Positions 8,364 to 16,886 are shown, counted from the first letter of the stretch. The stretch: 64,000 nt of DNA from an uncultured Oscillospiraceae bacterium (GCA_934462925.1 CAKSIT010000014.1:9950-73949); one strand, 5' to 3'. Notes: a model not told the origin generated them from the letters alone. Numbers and translations are program-made.

Positions 8364-9183
8364 GATTTTTTCTGAAATGCTGTCCGCGCCCGTGCTGTTA
8401 AGGGCGCTTGTGGTGGGCGTGCTGGTGTCGCTCTGCGCGGCGCTTCTGGGCGTGAGCCTTGTGCTTAAGCGCTACTCGATGATAGGCGACGGGCTGTCGC
8501 ACGTGGGCTTTGGCGCGCTTGCTGTTGCAACGGTGCTTAACTGGTCGCCTATGGCTGTAGCTGTACCCGTTGTTATTGCGGCGGCGTTCGTGCTGCTGCG
8601 GCTGTCCTCAGACGGGCGTATAAAGGGGGACGCCGCTATAGCGCTCATTTCAACGGGCGCGCTTGCGATAGGCGTAATGGCGGTGTCGGTGTCGCCGGGC
8701 ATGAACATAGACCTTAACAGCTATCTTTTCGGCAGCATAATCTCCGTAAGCAGGGGGGACGTTGCGTTAAGCGTGATACTCGCCGCGGCGGTTATCGTGA
8801 TGTTCGTGCTGTTTTACACAAAGATTTTTGCGATAACCTTTGACGAGAGCTTTGCGCGCGCCACAGGCACAAAGGCTGACCTCTACAACCTTATGATAGC
8901 GCTGCTTACGGCGGTGACAATCGTTGTGGGAATGCGCCTTATGGGCAGTATGCTCATTTCAAGCCTTATCATATTTCCCGCGCTCAGCGCAATGCGCGTG
9001 TTCAAAAGCTTCCGCTCGGTAACGGTCTGCGCGGCGGTGATTTCCGTTGCGGCGTTCCTCACGGGCATGGTTATATCCTACGCGTTCGACACGCCGTGCG
9101 GCGCAAGCATTGTCTGCGTGAATATCGTGATGTTCGCGGCGTTCTTTGCGGCGGGCGCTATTGCCCGCAGGAACAGGGCGTAG
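8356..9183 (+). CDS. znuB: Zinc ABC transporter permease
   Basis: Integral membrane permease of the ABC-3 family, about 275 residues, with roughly eight hydrophobic segments and the conserved early motif KRYSMIGDGLSHVGFG typical of ZnuB/MntB permeases. I prefer the GTG at 8356 (overlapping znuC by 8 bp, AAAGG upstream) to a GTG at 8347, which would put the ribosome binding site too close. Last gene of the zur-znuACB operon. Confidence 0.92.
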   Translation: MSEIFSEMLSAPVLLRALVVGVLVSLCAALLGVSLVLKRYSMIGDGLSHVGFGALAVATVLNWSPMAVAVPVVIAAAFVLLRLSSDGRIKGDAAIALISTGALAIGVMAVSVSPGMNIDLNSYLFGSIISVSRGDVALSVILAAAVIVMFVLFYTKIFAITFDESFARATGTKADLYNLMIALLTAVTIVVGMRLMGSMLISSLIIFPALSAMRVFKSFRSVTVCAAVISVAAFLTGMVISYAFDTPCGASIVCVNIVMFAAFFAAGAIARRNRA

Positions 9184-9206
9184 GGCGTTTAGGGCAAATA
9201 AAAAGC

Positions 9207-9236
9207 GGGGACTGAACAATCAGCCCCCATTTTTTG
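9207..9236 (+). terminator. Terminator of the znu operon
   Basis: GGGG(A)CTGA pairs with TCAGCCCC followed by ATTTTTT. The same sequence, slightly diverged, recurs at 9666-9696 as part of the local duplication. Confidence 0.6.
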
Positions 9237-9641
9237 TTACGCATTTTTATCTGCGCGATTTTTGCGCACCCTTAATACAAGGAACACCGTATTCACAACC
9301 ACCGACAACGCAAGCAGCGGCACTACTGTCAACAGGGCGATAGCGCCGCCAAGCCCCGCAAAAAACATTGCGTCGGAGTTGAGGTCGTCAACGATATAGA
9401 ACGCGAGCGGCACGCCGCACAGAACGTCCGCGATATATACCGCTATGACGTCCGCATATGTTTTGTGCGCCTTTGCGTTGATTATCCTGCCGATAAGCTC
9501 CGCGACAAGCGGCGGCAGAATAAACACGGACGCCAACAGGAACAAATAGACAAGGCCCGTGCCGGAAATTGCAGAGAGCAGTATTGCAAGAAGATACGGG
9601 GTGAGCGTGATAAGCGAGCAGAACGGTATGTATTTTTTCAT
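9237..9641 (-). CDS. Small hydrophobic membrane protein (tandem paralogue 1)
   Basis: A 134-residue protein of unknown function with four hydrophobic stretches (about residues 9-26, 28-50, 66-84 and 96-120) and a basic C-terminus (VRKNRADKNA), as expected of a four-helix inner membrane protein. It is roughly 90% identical to the gene just upstream at 9696-10097. The start has a GAAAGGAG site. No catalytic or binding motif was recognised and no function is assigned. Confidence 0.75.
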   Translation of the reverse strand: MKKYIPFCSLITLTPYLLAILLSAISGTGLVYLFLLASVFILPPLVAELIGRIINAKAHKTYADVIAVYIADVLCGVPLAFYIVDDLNSDAMFFAGLGGAIALLTVVPLLALSVVVNTVFLVLRVRKNRADKNA

Positions 9642-9695
9642 GTCGTACTCCTTTCAATGGGCTGTGGAAACTGAACAATCAGCACCCATTTTTTG

Positions 9696-10097
9696 TTACG
9701 CATTTTTATTTGCGCGATTTTTGCGCACCCTTAATACAAGAAACACCGTGTTTACAACGACCGACGCCGCAAGCAGCGGCACGACCGTCATCAGGGCGAT
9801 AGCGGCGCCAAGCCCCGAAAACATTGCGTCGGAGTTGAGGTCGTCGATGATATAGAACGCGAGCGGCACGCCGCACAGAACGTCCGCGATATATACCGCT
9901 ATGACGTCGGCGTATGTTTTGTGCGCCTTTGCGTTGATTATCCTGCCGATAACCTCCGCGACAAGCGGCGGCAGAATAAACACGGACGCCATCAGGAACA
10001 AAACGACAAGGTCCTCGCCGGAAATTGCAAAGAACAGTATTGCAAGAAGATACAGGGCGAGCGTGATAAGCGAGCTGAACGGTATGTATTTTTTCAT
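9696..10097 (-). CDS. Small hydrophobic membrane protein (tandem paralogue 2)
   Basis: A 133-residue near-copy of the neighbouring gene with the same four hydrophobic segments and the same RVRKNR tail; it lacks one residue (DAMFSG against DAMFFAG). Both copies keep an intact frame and a GAAAGGAG ribosome binding site, and most differences look conservative, which suggests that both are still expressed. Function unknown. Confidence 0.75.
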   Translation of the reverse strand: MKKYIPFSSLITLALYLLAILFFAISGEDLVVLFLMASVFILPPLVAEVIGRIINAKAHKTYADVIAVYIADVLCGVPLAFYIIDDLNSDAMFSGLGAAIALMTVVPLLAASVVVNTVFLVLRVRKNRANKNA

Positions 10098-10254
10098 GGC
10101 GCACTCCTTTCAATGCACGGTATTTGCCTTTGCTTATTATGTCACAAAATTCCTTAAAAGGTCGCAGCTTTTACAAATTTTTTCGGAAAAGGCTTCCTGC
10201 CCGAACCCTGCAAGAAACGCGCGCGGCGGGGTACAATAAGCGCGAGGTGATGTT

Positions 10255-10596
10255 ATGAAGCATTTTTTCGAGGGGTCGCTCTGCGGGTTTCTCAACGGAT
10301 TTTTCGGCTCGGGCGGCGGCGTGCTTGCCGTACCCGTGCTTGAGCGCGAGGGCTGCGCCGTAAAGGAGGCGCACGCTACGTCCGTGGCGCTTATTTTTGT
10401 GCTGAGCCTTGTCACGGCGCTCTTTTACGGCTTTTCGGGCGGGCTTGACTTCGGCGCGGCGTGGAAGTACATTCCGTGGGGCGCGGGCGGAGCGCTCGCG
10501 GGGAGCGTGTTCCTCAAAAAAATACGCGCGCGGTGGCTTCGCAGAGCGTTCGGCGCGCTTATAACCGCCGCAGCGCTGAGGACGCTTTTCTCATGA
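10255..10596 (+). CDS. TauE/SafE family half-transporter, first subunit
   Basis: A 113-residue, very hydrophobic protein matching one half of the TauE/SafE (anion/sulfite exporter) fold: an N-terminal GFLNGFFGSGGGVLAVP glycine-rich motif, then ATSVALIF and a third hydrophobic helix. Typical family members are about 250 residues and contain two such halves; here the halves are separate genes. Its stop codon overlaps the start of the next gene (ATGATGA), so the two are translationally coupled and probably assemble together. Substrate unknown. Confidence 0.8.
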   Translation: MKHFFEGSLCGFLNGFFGSGGGVLAVPVLEREGCAVKEAHATSVALIFVLSLVTALFYGFSGGLDFGAAWKYIPWGAGGALAGSVFLKKIRARWLRRAFGALITAAALRTLFS

Positions 10597-11000
10597 TGAA
10601 CGCGATAGTAGGATTCCTGACGGGCGTACTCGCTTCAATGGGACTGGGCGGCGGGTTTATACTGGTGGTGTGGCTCACCCTTGTGCAGAACGTTCCGCAG
10701 CGTACCGCGCAGGGGATAAACGTGCTGTTTTTCCTGCCGATAGCGTTTATCGCGCTCATAATGCACCTTAAAAGCGGGCTTGTGAACAAGGCGCTCGTAA
10801 AGCGGCTTATTTTCGGCGGGATTGCGGGCGCGGTGCTTGGCACGCTCGGCGCGCAGATTCTGCCAAACGACCTGCTGCGGCGGCTGTATGCGCTGTTTTT
10901 GCTGGCGTTCGGCGTGCGCGAGCTTTTCGCGAAAATCCCCGAAAGCGACGAAGCAAAGCCCCCCGAGGAGCGCGCTGAGAGCGGAAACGGCGGCGCTTGA
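10593..11000 (+). CDS. TauE/SafE family half-transporter, second subunit
   Basis: A 135-residue partner of the preceding gene. It repeats the family half-motif (GFLTGVLASMGLGGGFILV, then TAQGINVLFFLP) and has about four hydrophobic helices and a charged, disordered C-terminal tail (ESDEAKPPEERAES). Read as a pair the two genes reconstitute one full-length transporter, without any sign of a recent frameshift: each has its own start and the break lies between the two repeats. Confidence 0.8.
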   Translation: MMNAIVGFLTGVLASMGLGGGFILVVWLTLVQNVPQRTAQGINVLFFLPIAFIALIMHLKSGLVNKALVKRLIFGGIAGAVLGTLGAQILPNDLLRRLYALFLLAFGVRELFAKIPESDEAKPPEERAESGNGGA

Positions 11001-11025
11001 CAAACTCCCACCCGCGCTGTATAAT
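10997..11025 (+). promoter_or_regulatory. Perfect consensus sigma-A promoter for the DinB-like gene
   Basis: TTGACA (10997-11002), 17 bp, TATAAT (11020-11025). It overlaps the stop codon of the preceding TauE half-gene. Confidence 0.85.
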
Positions 11026-11045
11026 ATGGCAAAGGGGGCGATATC

Positions 11046-11546
11046 ATGCGCGAAGTATGCGAAATGATAGAGCGGCAGGTGCTGCCGAATTTCATCAACC
11101 TTGAAACCGCGATAAGAACCTACGACCGAAACGCGCCCGTATGCGGCGCGCCTGCGTGGCGGTATGTTTACCACACGATACATTCCGCCGACAAGTGGTT
11201 CGTGAACCCCGCGGAATATACCGAGCCGCCGTTCCACGCCGATGGGCTCAACGACCCCGACGCGCCATGCAGCGCCGTTCTCACGGACGCGCAGCTGCTG
11301 GAGTACCTTGCCGCCGTGCGCGAAAAGACGCTGCGCTATCTCGGCGGGCTTACGGACGAGGCGCTTTCAGAGCGCCCGCGCGGCTGCGAATACACGCGGC
11401 TGGAGCTTGTGCTGATGCAGTTCCGTCACATAAGCGTTCACACGGGAATGCTTAACGGGCAGACAATTGAGCGCACGGGGAGATTCCCGCTGTACGTAGG
11501 CCCTACCGACCCGCCGCCCGCGGACGGCAGGCTGTTCGCGGAGTAA
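11046..11546 (+). CDS. DinB/YfiT-like four-helix metal-binding protein
   Basis: A 166-residue protein whose pattern fits the DinB/DUF664 superfamily: a His in the first half (VYHTIHSADKWF) and a later HISVHTGML helix, the usual three-His metal site of these four-helix bundles. Members include thiol transferases and many uncharacterised proteins. It has its own strong promoter and an AAGGGGG site, stands alone, and is convergent with rplL. Biological role not known. Confidence 0.7.
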   Translation: MREVCEMIERQVLPNFINLETAIRTYDRNAPVCGAPAWRYVYHTIHSADKWFVNPAEYTEPPFHADGLNDPDAPCSAVLTDAQLLEYLAAVREKTLRYLGGLTDEALSERPRGCEYTRLELVLMQFRHISVHTGMLNGQTIERTGRFPLYVGPTDPPPADGRLFAE

Positions 11547-11551
11547 ACGCA

Positions 11552-11583
11552 AAACAAAAATGGGCTGCTCGAAAGCAGCCCAT
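11552..11583 (-). terminator. Terminator of rplJL (minus), between rplL and the DinB-like gene
   Basis: ATGGGCTGCT (11560-11569), loop CGAA, AGCAGCCCAT (11574-11583); the A-run to the left gives a T-run on the minus strand. Confidence 0.8.
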
Positions 11584-11607
11584 CTGTCTTTGTCTGTTAA
11601 AGCTAAA

Positions 11608-11985
11608 TTACTTGAGCTCAACCTTAGCGCCGGCTTCTTCAAGCTTAGCCTTGAGTTCCTCAGCCTCTGCCTTAGCAACGCCTTCCTTAATAGCCTTAGG
11701 AGCAGCCTCAACCAGCTCCTTAGCCTCCTTAAGGCCAAGACCGCAGATGTCCTTAACAGCCTTGATAACAGCCATCTTAGCGTCACCGAAGGAAGCGAGA
11801 ACTACGTCGAACTCAGTCTTCTCCTCAGCAGCAGCAGCAGCGCCTGCGCCTGCAGCGGGAGCAGCAGCAACAGCAGCAGCGGATACGCCAAATTCCTCCT
11901 CAAGAGCCTTAACGAGTTCGTTCAGTTCGAGAACGGACAGACCCTTAACTTCTTCAATCATAGCGAGAATCTTCTCAGAAGCCAT
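11608..11985 (-). CDS. rplL: 50S ribosomal protein L7/L12
   Basis: The 125-residue stalk protein that recruits translation factors to the ribosome. N-terminal dimerisation helices, an Ala/Gly-rich hinge ([17 protein letters not shown]), and the C-terminal factor-binding domain with [11 protein letters not shown] and [11 protein letters not shown] are all present. The start is the ATG at 11985 after GGAGG; a further in-frame ATG 15 nt upstream lies before that site. It is the second gene of an rplJ-rplL unit and ends at a terminator, with no rpoB downstream. Confidence 0.97.
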   Translation of the reverse strand: MASEKILAMIEEVKGLSVLELNELVKALEEEFGVSAAAVAAAPAAGAGAAAAAEEKTEFDVVLASFGDAKMAVIKAVKDICGLGLKEAKELVEAAPKAIKEGVAKAEAEELKAKLEEAGAKVELK

Positions 11986-12065
11986 TTTGTTTTCCTCCAT
12001 AAATATGTTTAATTTGTTCCTGCATTAAGCAGATGTGTCATGCGGCTATGCCGCTAAAGCGCCGT

Positions 12066-12581
12066 TCAGGCAGTAGCTTCGCCTTCGGACTGCTTCTTCT
12101 CGATTTCGCTGATGGCGATAGCCAAGCGCTGAATCGGGGACTGAAGCATGAAAACGAGCTGAGAGAGCAGGGTCTCCTTGGAAGGCAGCTTAGCGTAAGC
12201 CTCAACTTCCTCCTTGGTGATAGCCTTGCCGTCAAGGAAGCCGAGCTTGATGGCAAACTTGCCGTCAGAGCTTTCAGCCTTCTTGTGAAGCAGCTTCGGT
12301 GCGATGATGATGTCCTCTGCGGAAAGTGCTATAGCAGTAGCGCCGGACAGAGCGGGCTCAAGACCCTCAATGCCTGCTATCTCTGCTGCGCGTCTTAACA
12401 GGGTGTTCTTGACTACAAAGTAGTCAACGCCGTTTTCACGAAGCTCCTTACGGAGTTTTGTATCGTCCTCAACGGAGATACCCTCGTAATCAACGATAAC
12501 GCCTGCTGCCGCGTTCTTCAGCTTTTCTGCGAGGTCAGCAACGAACTGCTGCTTCTGCGCGAGTATGCTTTCACTGGGCAT
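12066..12581 (-). CDS. rplJ: 50S ribosomal protein L10
   Basis: A 171-residue L10, the base of the L7/L12 stalk. It has the family's KNTLLRRA motif and a C-terminal helical region for L7/L12 docking. The chosen start, ATG 12581, follows AAGGAG; a longer frame would run into the leader. L10 represses its own mRNA in Bacillota by binding the leader, which is present at 12629-12745. The rplK-rplA genes usually found upstream are absent. Confidence 0.97.
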   Translation of the reverse strand: MPSESILAQKQQFVADLAEKLKNAAAGVIVDYEGISVEDDTKLRKELRENGVDYFVVKNTLLRRAAEIAGIEGLEPALSGATAIALSAEDIIIAPKLLHKKAESSDGKFAIKLGFLDGKAITKEEVEAYAKLPSKETLLSQLVFMLQSPIQRLAIAISEIEKKQSEGEATA

Positions 12582-12628
12582 TTGATTCACTCCTTGTTCA
12601 GAATTAGCTGTCACAAAGAAGGGAAAAT

Positions 12629-12745
12629 AAAAAAATCCTTTTCGTACAAAGACAGAAAAGGACCGTAAAATCTTATCGATTCCATTCCTCGGCAGGCGCG
12701 ATAACGCATTAACGCCTTTCGGCGACCCGCTGTCTTTGGAGCAGC
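12629..12745 (-). promoter_or_regulatory. Ribosomal protein L10 leader with terminator
   Basis: The minus-strand RNA between the promoter and rplJ shows the L10-leader layout: an early AAAGACAGCGGGT segment, an internal CCTGCCGAGGA segment, and a terminal stem TCCTTTTC/GAAAAGGA followed by seven Ts (12629-12662). L10 (with L7/L12) binds this RNA to attenuate its own operon. Confidence 0.85.
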
Positions 12746-12751
12746 ATATGT

Positions 12752-12780
12752 ATTATATCATATCCATTCATATTTGTCAA
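12752..12780 (-). promoter_or_regulatory. Perfect consensus promoter of rplJL
   Basis: Minus strand TTGACA (12775-12780), 17 bp, TATAAT (12752-12757); transcription would start at the first base of the L10 leader. Confidence 0.85.
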
Positions 12781-12902
12781 GTGGTTTTACAAAAAAAATA
12801 TTCCGCGCGCTAAAAATCCGTGCTGAATTGTGTAAACATACAGCCTGCAAAGTCAGTTGCAGGGAGAATTTAGCAATATTCAACAAAACTACCCGCGCGA
12901 CC

Positions 12903-12931
12903 TTGAAAAACGCGCGCTTTAGTATTATAAT
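12903..12931 (+). promoter_or_regulatory. Promoter of the SGNH hydrolase gene
   Basis: TTGAAA (12903-12908), 17 bp, TATAAT (12926-12931). Confidence 0.75.
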
Positions 12932-12967
12932 AGTGTAGAAAAAATGCAAAACGTCGGGGGAGAAGAC

Positions 12968-14095
12968 ATGGAAAACAAGCACTGGGCAAGCGTTTGGGGC
13001 AACGCTATTTCGATAGCGGAGAACCGTCCCGAAAGCTACAACAAGAATCTTACGATACGCTATCCTATATACACGCAGTTCGGGGGGAGCGCGCTGCGGC
13101 TCACCTACGACAACTTCTGCGGGACTGAGCCTGTAACGCTCGACAAGACGACCGTTTTTGTGAACGGGCGGTTTATCCCCGTAACGTTCGGCGGGCAGCG
13201 CGCGGCGACTATACCTGCGGGCAAAAAGGCGGTATCCGACGAGCTTTCGTGCGACATCGAGCCGCAGAGCCTTATCACGGTAAGCTTTTATTTCAGCGAC
13301 TTTACGCAGCTGCGCTCGGCGGTATACACAAGCGGCCCGCTTACCGAGGGCATTTACGCCATAGGCGACATGACCGAGTGCGAGCTTATCCCAAAGGAAA
13401 TAGAGCGCGGCACGAACATTATCTACTTCTTAAGCAACATTTCGCTTTATACCGCGGCGGAGAACCGCACGGTGATATGCTACGGCGACTCGATAACCGC
13501 GCAGGACTGGCCCGAATACCTCACCCTGCGCTGCAACCGCGAGGAGAAGCTGCGCACTGCGATAATCCGCCGCGCCGCAAGCGGAACGCGAATGCTGCGC
13601 GAGTACAGCTGCATAACCTACGAGAGCTACGGTTTATGCGGCGCGAAGCGCTTTGAGCATGAGATTCCGACCGACGGTGCGGACGCGGTTATAATTCAGC
13701 ACGGAATAAACGACATAATCCACCCCGTAGGCACGGAGGTGAACCCGTTCCGCCCGATGAGCGATATGCCCACGGCGGGCGACCTTATCGAATGTATGCG
13801 CTTTTATATAGAGAAAGCGCGCGAGTTCGGGCTGCGCGTTTACGTTGGAACGCTGCTGCCGATAAAGGGCTGGCGCACGTACGCGCCGTTCCGCGAGGAG
13901 GTGCGCGGCGCGTTCAACGAGTGGATACGCGGCACGGAGCTTATAGACGGCTGCATAGATTTCGACGCCGCCGTGCGCGACCCCGCAGACCCGCTGCGCT
14001 TTCTGCCCGAATACGACAGCGGCGACCACCTGCACCCCAGCAAGGCGGGCTACAAGCGCATGGCGGACATAGTTCCCGAGGAGCTGCTGAAATAA
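12968..14095 (+). CDS. SGNH/GDSL-family hydrolase with N-terminal beta domain
   Basis: A 375-residue esterase-like protein. The C-terminal half carries the SGNH blocks: CYGDSIT (nucleophile Ser), GIND (oxyanion Asn) and DHLHPS (catalytic Asp/His). The N-terminal ~150 residues look like a beta-sandwich as in carbohydrate-esterase-type relatives. No signal peptide is visible, so it is probably cytoplasmic and may deacylate oligosaccharides imported by the cell; the substrate is inferred only from family habits. ATG 12968 is used because GGGGGAG lies immediately upstream. Monocistronic. Confidence 0.85.
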   Translation: MENKHWASVWGNAISIAENRPESYNKNLTIRYPIYTQFGGSALRLTYDNFCGTEPVTLDKTTVFVNGRFIPVTFGGQRAATIPAGKKAVSDELSCDIEPQSLITVSFYFSDFTQLRSAVYTSGPLTEGIYAIGDMTECELIPKEIERGTNIIYFLSNISLYTAAENRTVICYGDSITAQDWPEYLTLRCNREEKLRTAIIRRAASGTRMLREYSCITYESYGLCGAKRFEHEIPTDGADAVIIQHGINDIIHPVGTEVNPFRPMSDMPTAGDLIECMRFYIEKAREFGLRVYVGTLLPIKGWRTYAPFREEVRGAFNEWIRGTELIDGCIDFDAAVRDPADPLRFLPEYDSGDHLHPSKAGYKRMADIVPEELLK

Positions 14096-14155
14096 AATAA
14101 AGCCTTATTAAGCGGCGCGGGATATGGACTGTTCCATGCCTGCGCCGCTTTGTAT

Positions 14156-16288
14156 TCAGATATGCCGCGAGATGAACGCTATGACCGCGCAAAGCGCAAC
14201 GCCGAACGCCGTTGGCAGCGCCGCCGCGAGCGCTGTCCAGCGCCGGCTGCCGGTTTCTTTTTTAACGGTAAGCAGCGAGGTGGAGCAGGGCCAGTGCAGC
14301 AGCGTGAACAGCACCACGCATATTGCCGTCCACCCGGTCCAGCCGTTTGCGGTAAACAGCCCGAACGCGTCCGAGGCGGTGATTTCCGCGATACTGCCCT
14401 GTTCCATGTACATCATCACGGCAAGGGGTATCACAATTTCGTTTGCGGGAAGCCCGAGAATAAACGCTGCGAGAATAACGCCGTCAAGCCCTATAAACCG
14501 CGCGAACGGGTCGAGGAACTCCGTAGCGTAGCTAAGCAGCGGCGCGCCGCCAACCGTGACGTTCGCGAGAACCCATATAAGCACGCCTGCGGGCGCTGCG
14601 ACAGCGGCGGCTCTGCCAAGAACGGCGAGCGTTCTGTCGAGCAGCGAGCGCACAATGACCTCTCCGAAGCGCGGGCAGCGGTAGGGGGGCAGCTCGAGCG
14701 TGAACGAGGACGGCTCGCCCTTAAGAATGGTGACGGACAGCAGCTTTGACGCCGCGAACGTTAGCGCTATTCCGAGAATAATAACCCCCGTAAGCATTGC
14801 CGCGGACAGCAGGCTGCCCGTAAACCCGCCCGCAGACCCGAGAAAGAACAGCCCCAGCACCGTTACAATCATCGGGAAGCGCCCGTTGCACGGCACAAAC
14901 GCGTTCGTTAGTATAGCTATCAGCCGCTCGCGGCGGCTGTCAATTATGCGGCAGCCGACTATGCCCGCGGCGTTGCAGCCGAAGCCCATGCACATACAAA
15001 GCGCTTGTTTCCCGCACGCGCTGCACCTGCTGAACGGCTTGTCGAGGTTATATGCCACGCGCGGCAGGTAGCCCGAATCCTCAAGCAGCGTAAACAGCGG
15101 GAAGAAGATAGCCATGGGCGGCAGCATTACCGACACCACCCACGCCGTCACGCGGTAAGCGCCGTCGCATATCACGCCCTCAAGCCACGGCGGCGCGCCG
15201 AGCGCGCACAGCAGCTCCGAGAGCCTGTCGCCGAGCCAGAAAAGCCCCACGCTCAGCCATTCGGACGGGTAGTTTGCGCCGACAAGCGTCAGCCAGAACA
15301 CGCACATAAGCAGCAGTATCATCACGGGGTAGCCGAGCATTTTCCCCGTAAGAAGCCTGTCGGCGCGGCGCTCGGCCCTGCGGCGCGTGGGGTCTGCCGT
15401 GACCGCCCCCGCGCACAGCTCCTCGGCGCGCAGCATAAGCCCCGACACTATCATGTCCCTTAGCTTGTCGGCGGTTATGCCTTCCTCCGCGAGAAGCGTG
15501 CGCGCGTTCTCCACCGCATGCGCTACGGCTTCGTCGCGGGCGATGTCCCACCCCAAGTACCTGCAAAGCGATTCCTCAAGCGAGCGGTCGCCCTCTATCA
15601 GCCGCAGCGTAGTCCACCGCGCGTTCAGCCGTCCGCCGAGCGCCTGCGCTACAACGGGCTGCGCGGTGCAAAGGACGCGTTCAAGCTCGGGCGCGCAGTT
15701 TATTTTGCAGGGGGAAGGCTCGGCGTTGTCCGCGCAAAGCTCGTCAAGCGCCGCCGTAAGCACCTTAAGCGAGCGCTTGCTGTGGCCTATAGTCCCTACG
15801 ACAGGCACGCCGAGCCGCTGTGAAAGCAGCTGCGTGTCAACCGTTATACCGTTACGGTGCGCTTCGTCCATGAGATTTACGCACACGAGAGTTCGCGGGC
15901 AAATCTCCATAACCTGCAGCGCAAGGTTAAGGCTGCGCTCAAGGCAGCCCGCGTCGCACACCACTACGGCCGCGTCAGCCCCGCCGAAGCACACGAAATC
16001 ACGCGCGACCTCCTCCTCTGCGGAATGCGCCATAAGCGAGTATGTACCGGGAATATCGACAAGGAGATAGCCCCGCTTTTCGCTTGAAAAGCTGCCGCAG
16101 GCGTTTGTCACGGTTTTGCCGGTCCAGTTGCCCGTGTGCTGGTTAAGCCCCGTAAGGCCGTTGAATATCGTGCTTTTCCCGACGTTTGGATTCCCCGCGA
16201 GCGCCACGACAAGGTCGCTTTCGCGGCGCTTTTTTATAGTCATAGGGGATTCCGCCGCCGCCCCTGTCGCTCTTGAGGTCAGACCCAT
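14156..16288 (-). CDS. feoB: Ferrous iron transporter FeoB
   Basis: A 710-residue Fe2+ importer with an N-terminal G-domain and C-terminal membrane channel. G-motifs: G1 GNPNVGKST (about residues 33-41), G3 DIPGTYSL, G4 NLMD. The membrane part has two Gate-like segments and the Cys-containing motif MCMGFGCNAAG of FeoB. Start at ATG 16288 after AAAGGAG, rather than a further ATG 15 nt upstream that overlaps the site. It follows feoA by 53 nt, an interval that contains a GC-rich hairpin (about 16307-16331). Confidence 0.95.
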   Translation of the reverse strand: MGLTSRATGAAAESPMTIKKRRESDLVVALAGNPNVGKSTIFNGLTGLNQHTGNWTGKTVTNACGSFSSEKRGYLLVDIPGTYSLMAHSAEEEVARDFVCFGGADAAVVVCDAGCLERSLNLALQVMEICPRTLVCVNLMDEAHRNGITVDTQLLSQRLGVPVVGTIGHSKRSLKVLTAALDELCADNAEPSPCKINCAPELERVLCTAQPVVAQALGGRLNARWTTLRLIEGDRSLEESLCRYLGWDIARDEAVAHAVENARTLLAEEGITADKLRDMIVSGLMLRAEELCAGAVTADPTRRRAERRADRLLTGKMLGYPVMILLLMCVFWLTLVGANYPSEWLSVGLFWLGDRLSELLCALGAPPWLEGVICDGAYRVTAWVVSVMLPPMAIFFPLFTLLEDSGYLPRVAYNLDKPFSRCSACGKQALCMCMGFGCNAAGIVGCRIIDSRRERLIAILTNAFVPCNGRFPMIVTVLGLFFLGSAGGFTGSLLSAAMLTGVIILGIALTFAASKLLSVTILKGEPSSFTLELPPYRCPRFGEVIVRSLLDRTLAVLGRAAAVAAPAGVLIWVLANVTVGGAPLLSYATEFLDPFARFIGLDGVILAAFILGLPANEIVIPLAVMMYMEQGSIAEITASDAFGLFTANGWTGWTAICVVLFTLLHWPCSTSLLTVKKETGSRRWTALAAALPTAFGVALCAVIAFISRHI

Positions 16289-16341
16289 GATTGCTCCTTT
16301 CAACGTGCGGCGGCAGGCATTCTACCCGCCGCCATGTGTAG

Positions 16342-16578
16342 CTAGATTCTTTGCGCTGTTATATTTGCGGCGTCCCTGCGGCGAATAGCCACTACCGCGC
16401 CGCGTATGAGATAGGCGCGTGGGTCGCCGTGAGGGCTTTCACCCACGCACTCGACCGCCGTGCCGCTCACAAGGCCTAAGTCAAGCAGCCGCCTGCGCAT
16501 TGCGCCGTGCGTTGTAAGCTGCTTTACAACGGCCCGTTCACCCGGCTTTATATCGTTAAGGTTGAATGCTCTTATCAT
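16342..16578 (-). CDS. feoA: Ferrous iron transport protein A
   Basis: A 78-residue SH3-like FeoA, a small cytosolic partner of FeoB. Characteristic features are the early LNDIKPGERAVV strand, GAMRRRLLDLGLVSGT and the closing GAVVAIRRRDAANI. First gene of a feoA-feoB unit read leftward. A consensus promoter was not found upstream; a -10-like TATACT is near 16640. Confidence 0.9.
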   Translation of the reverse strand: MIRAFNLNDIKPGERAVVKQLTTHGAMRRRLLDLGLVSGTAVECVGESPHGDPRAYLIRGAVVAIRRRDAANITAQRI

Positions 16579-16703
16579 ATCGTCACCCTTTTCTGCAAGG
16601 TGGAGCGCCGCCCCACCCGTTTTTGCTCTGCCTTTTTCAGTATATGCGAAACTTCCGTTCTTGTGAGAATTTTGCCGCAGAGTGATTTTTTTTCAAAAAG
16701 CAC

Positions 16704-16732
16704 TTGACAATTACCGCTTTTTCTGCTATAAT
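16704..16732 (+). promoter_or_regulatory. Perfect consensus promoter of tRNA-Lys
   Basis: TTGACA (16704-16709), 17 bp, TATAAT (16727-16732), 25 nt before the tRNA. Confidence 0.85.
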
Positions 16733-16756
16733 ACTAATGTTGTATTTTTACAGCAT

Positions 16757-16832
16757 GAATCATTAGCTCAGGCGGTAGAGCACCTGACTTTTAATCAGGG
16801 TGTCCCGGGTTCGATTCCCGGATGGTTCACCA
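16757..16832 (+). tRNA. tRNA-Lys (anticodon TTT)
   Basis: 76 nt including an encoded CCA. The acceptor stem GAATCAT pairs with ATGGTTC, the D-loop holds TTAGCTCAGGCGGTAGAGC, the anticodon stem CCTGA/TCAGG encloses loop CTTTTAA with anticodon TTT at 16790-16792, and the T-arm is CCCGGGTTCGATTCCCGG. Transcribed singly with its own terminator. Confidence 0.98.
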
Positions 16833-16838
16833 CGAAAC

Positions 16839-16886
16839 AAAGCGCGCTGTTAAGCCATTTATGGCTAGCAGGGCGCTTTATTTTTT
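16839..16886 (+). terminator. Terminator of tRNA-Lys
   Basis: AAAGCGC...GCCAT/ATGGC...GCGCTTT long stem followed by ATTTTTT. Confidence 0.8.

Larger units (their letters stand above)
9211..10115. repeat. Tandem duplication of a ~450-bp gene-plus-flank unit
   Basis: Unit 1 (9211-9659) and unit 2 (9670-10115) are nearly identical over the whole coding region and both flanks, differing by scattered substitutions and one 3-bp deletion. Each contains one small minus-strand membrane protein gene. The flanking hairpin/T-run was copied too, so the event duplicated a stretch of DNA and not just a coding sequence. Confidence 0.9.
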
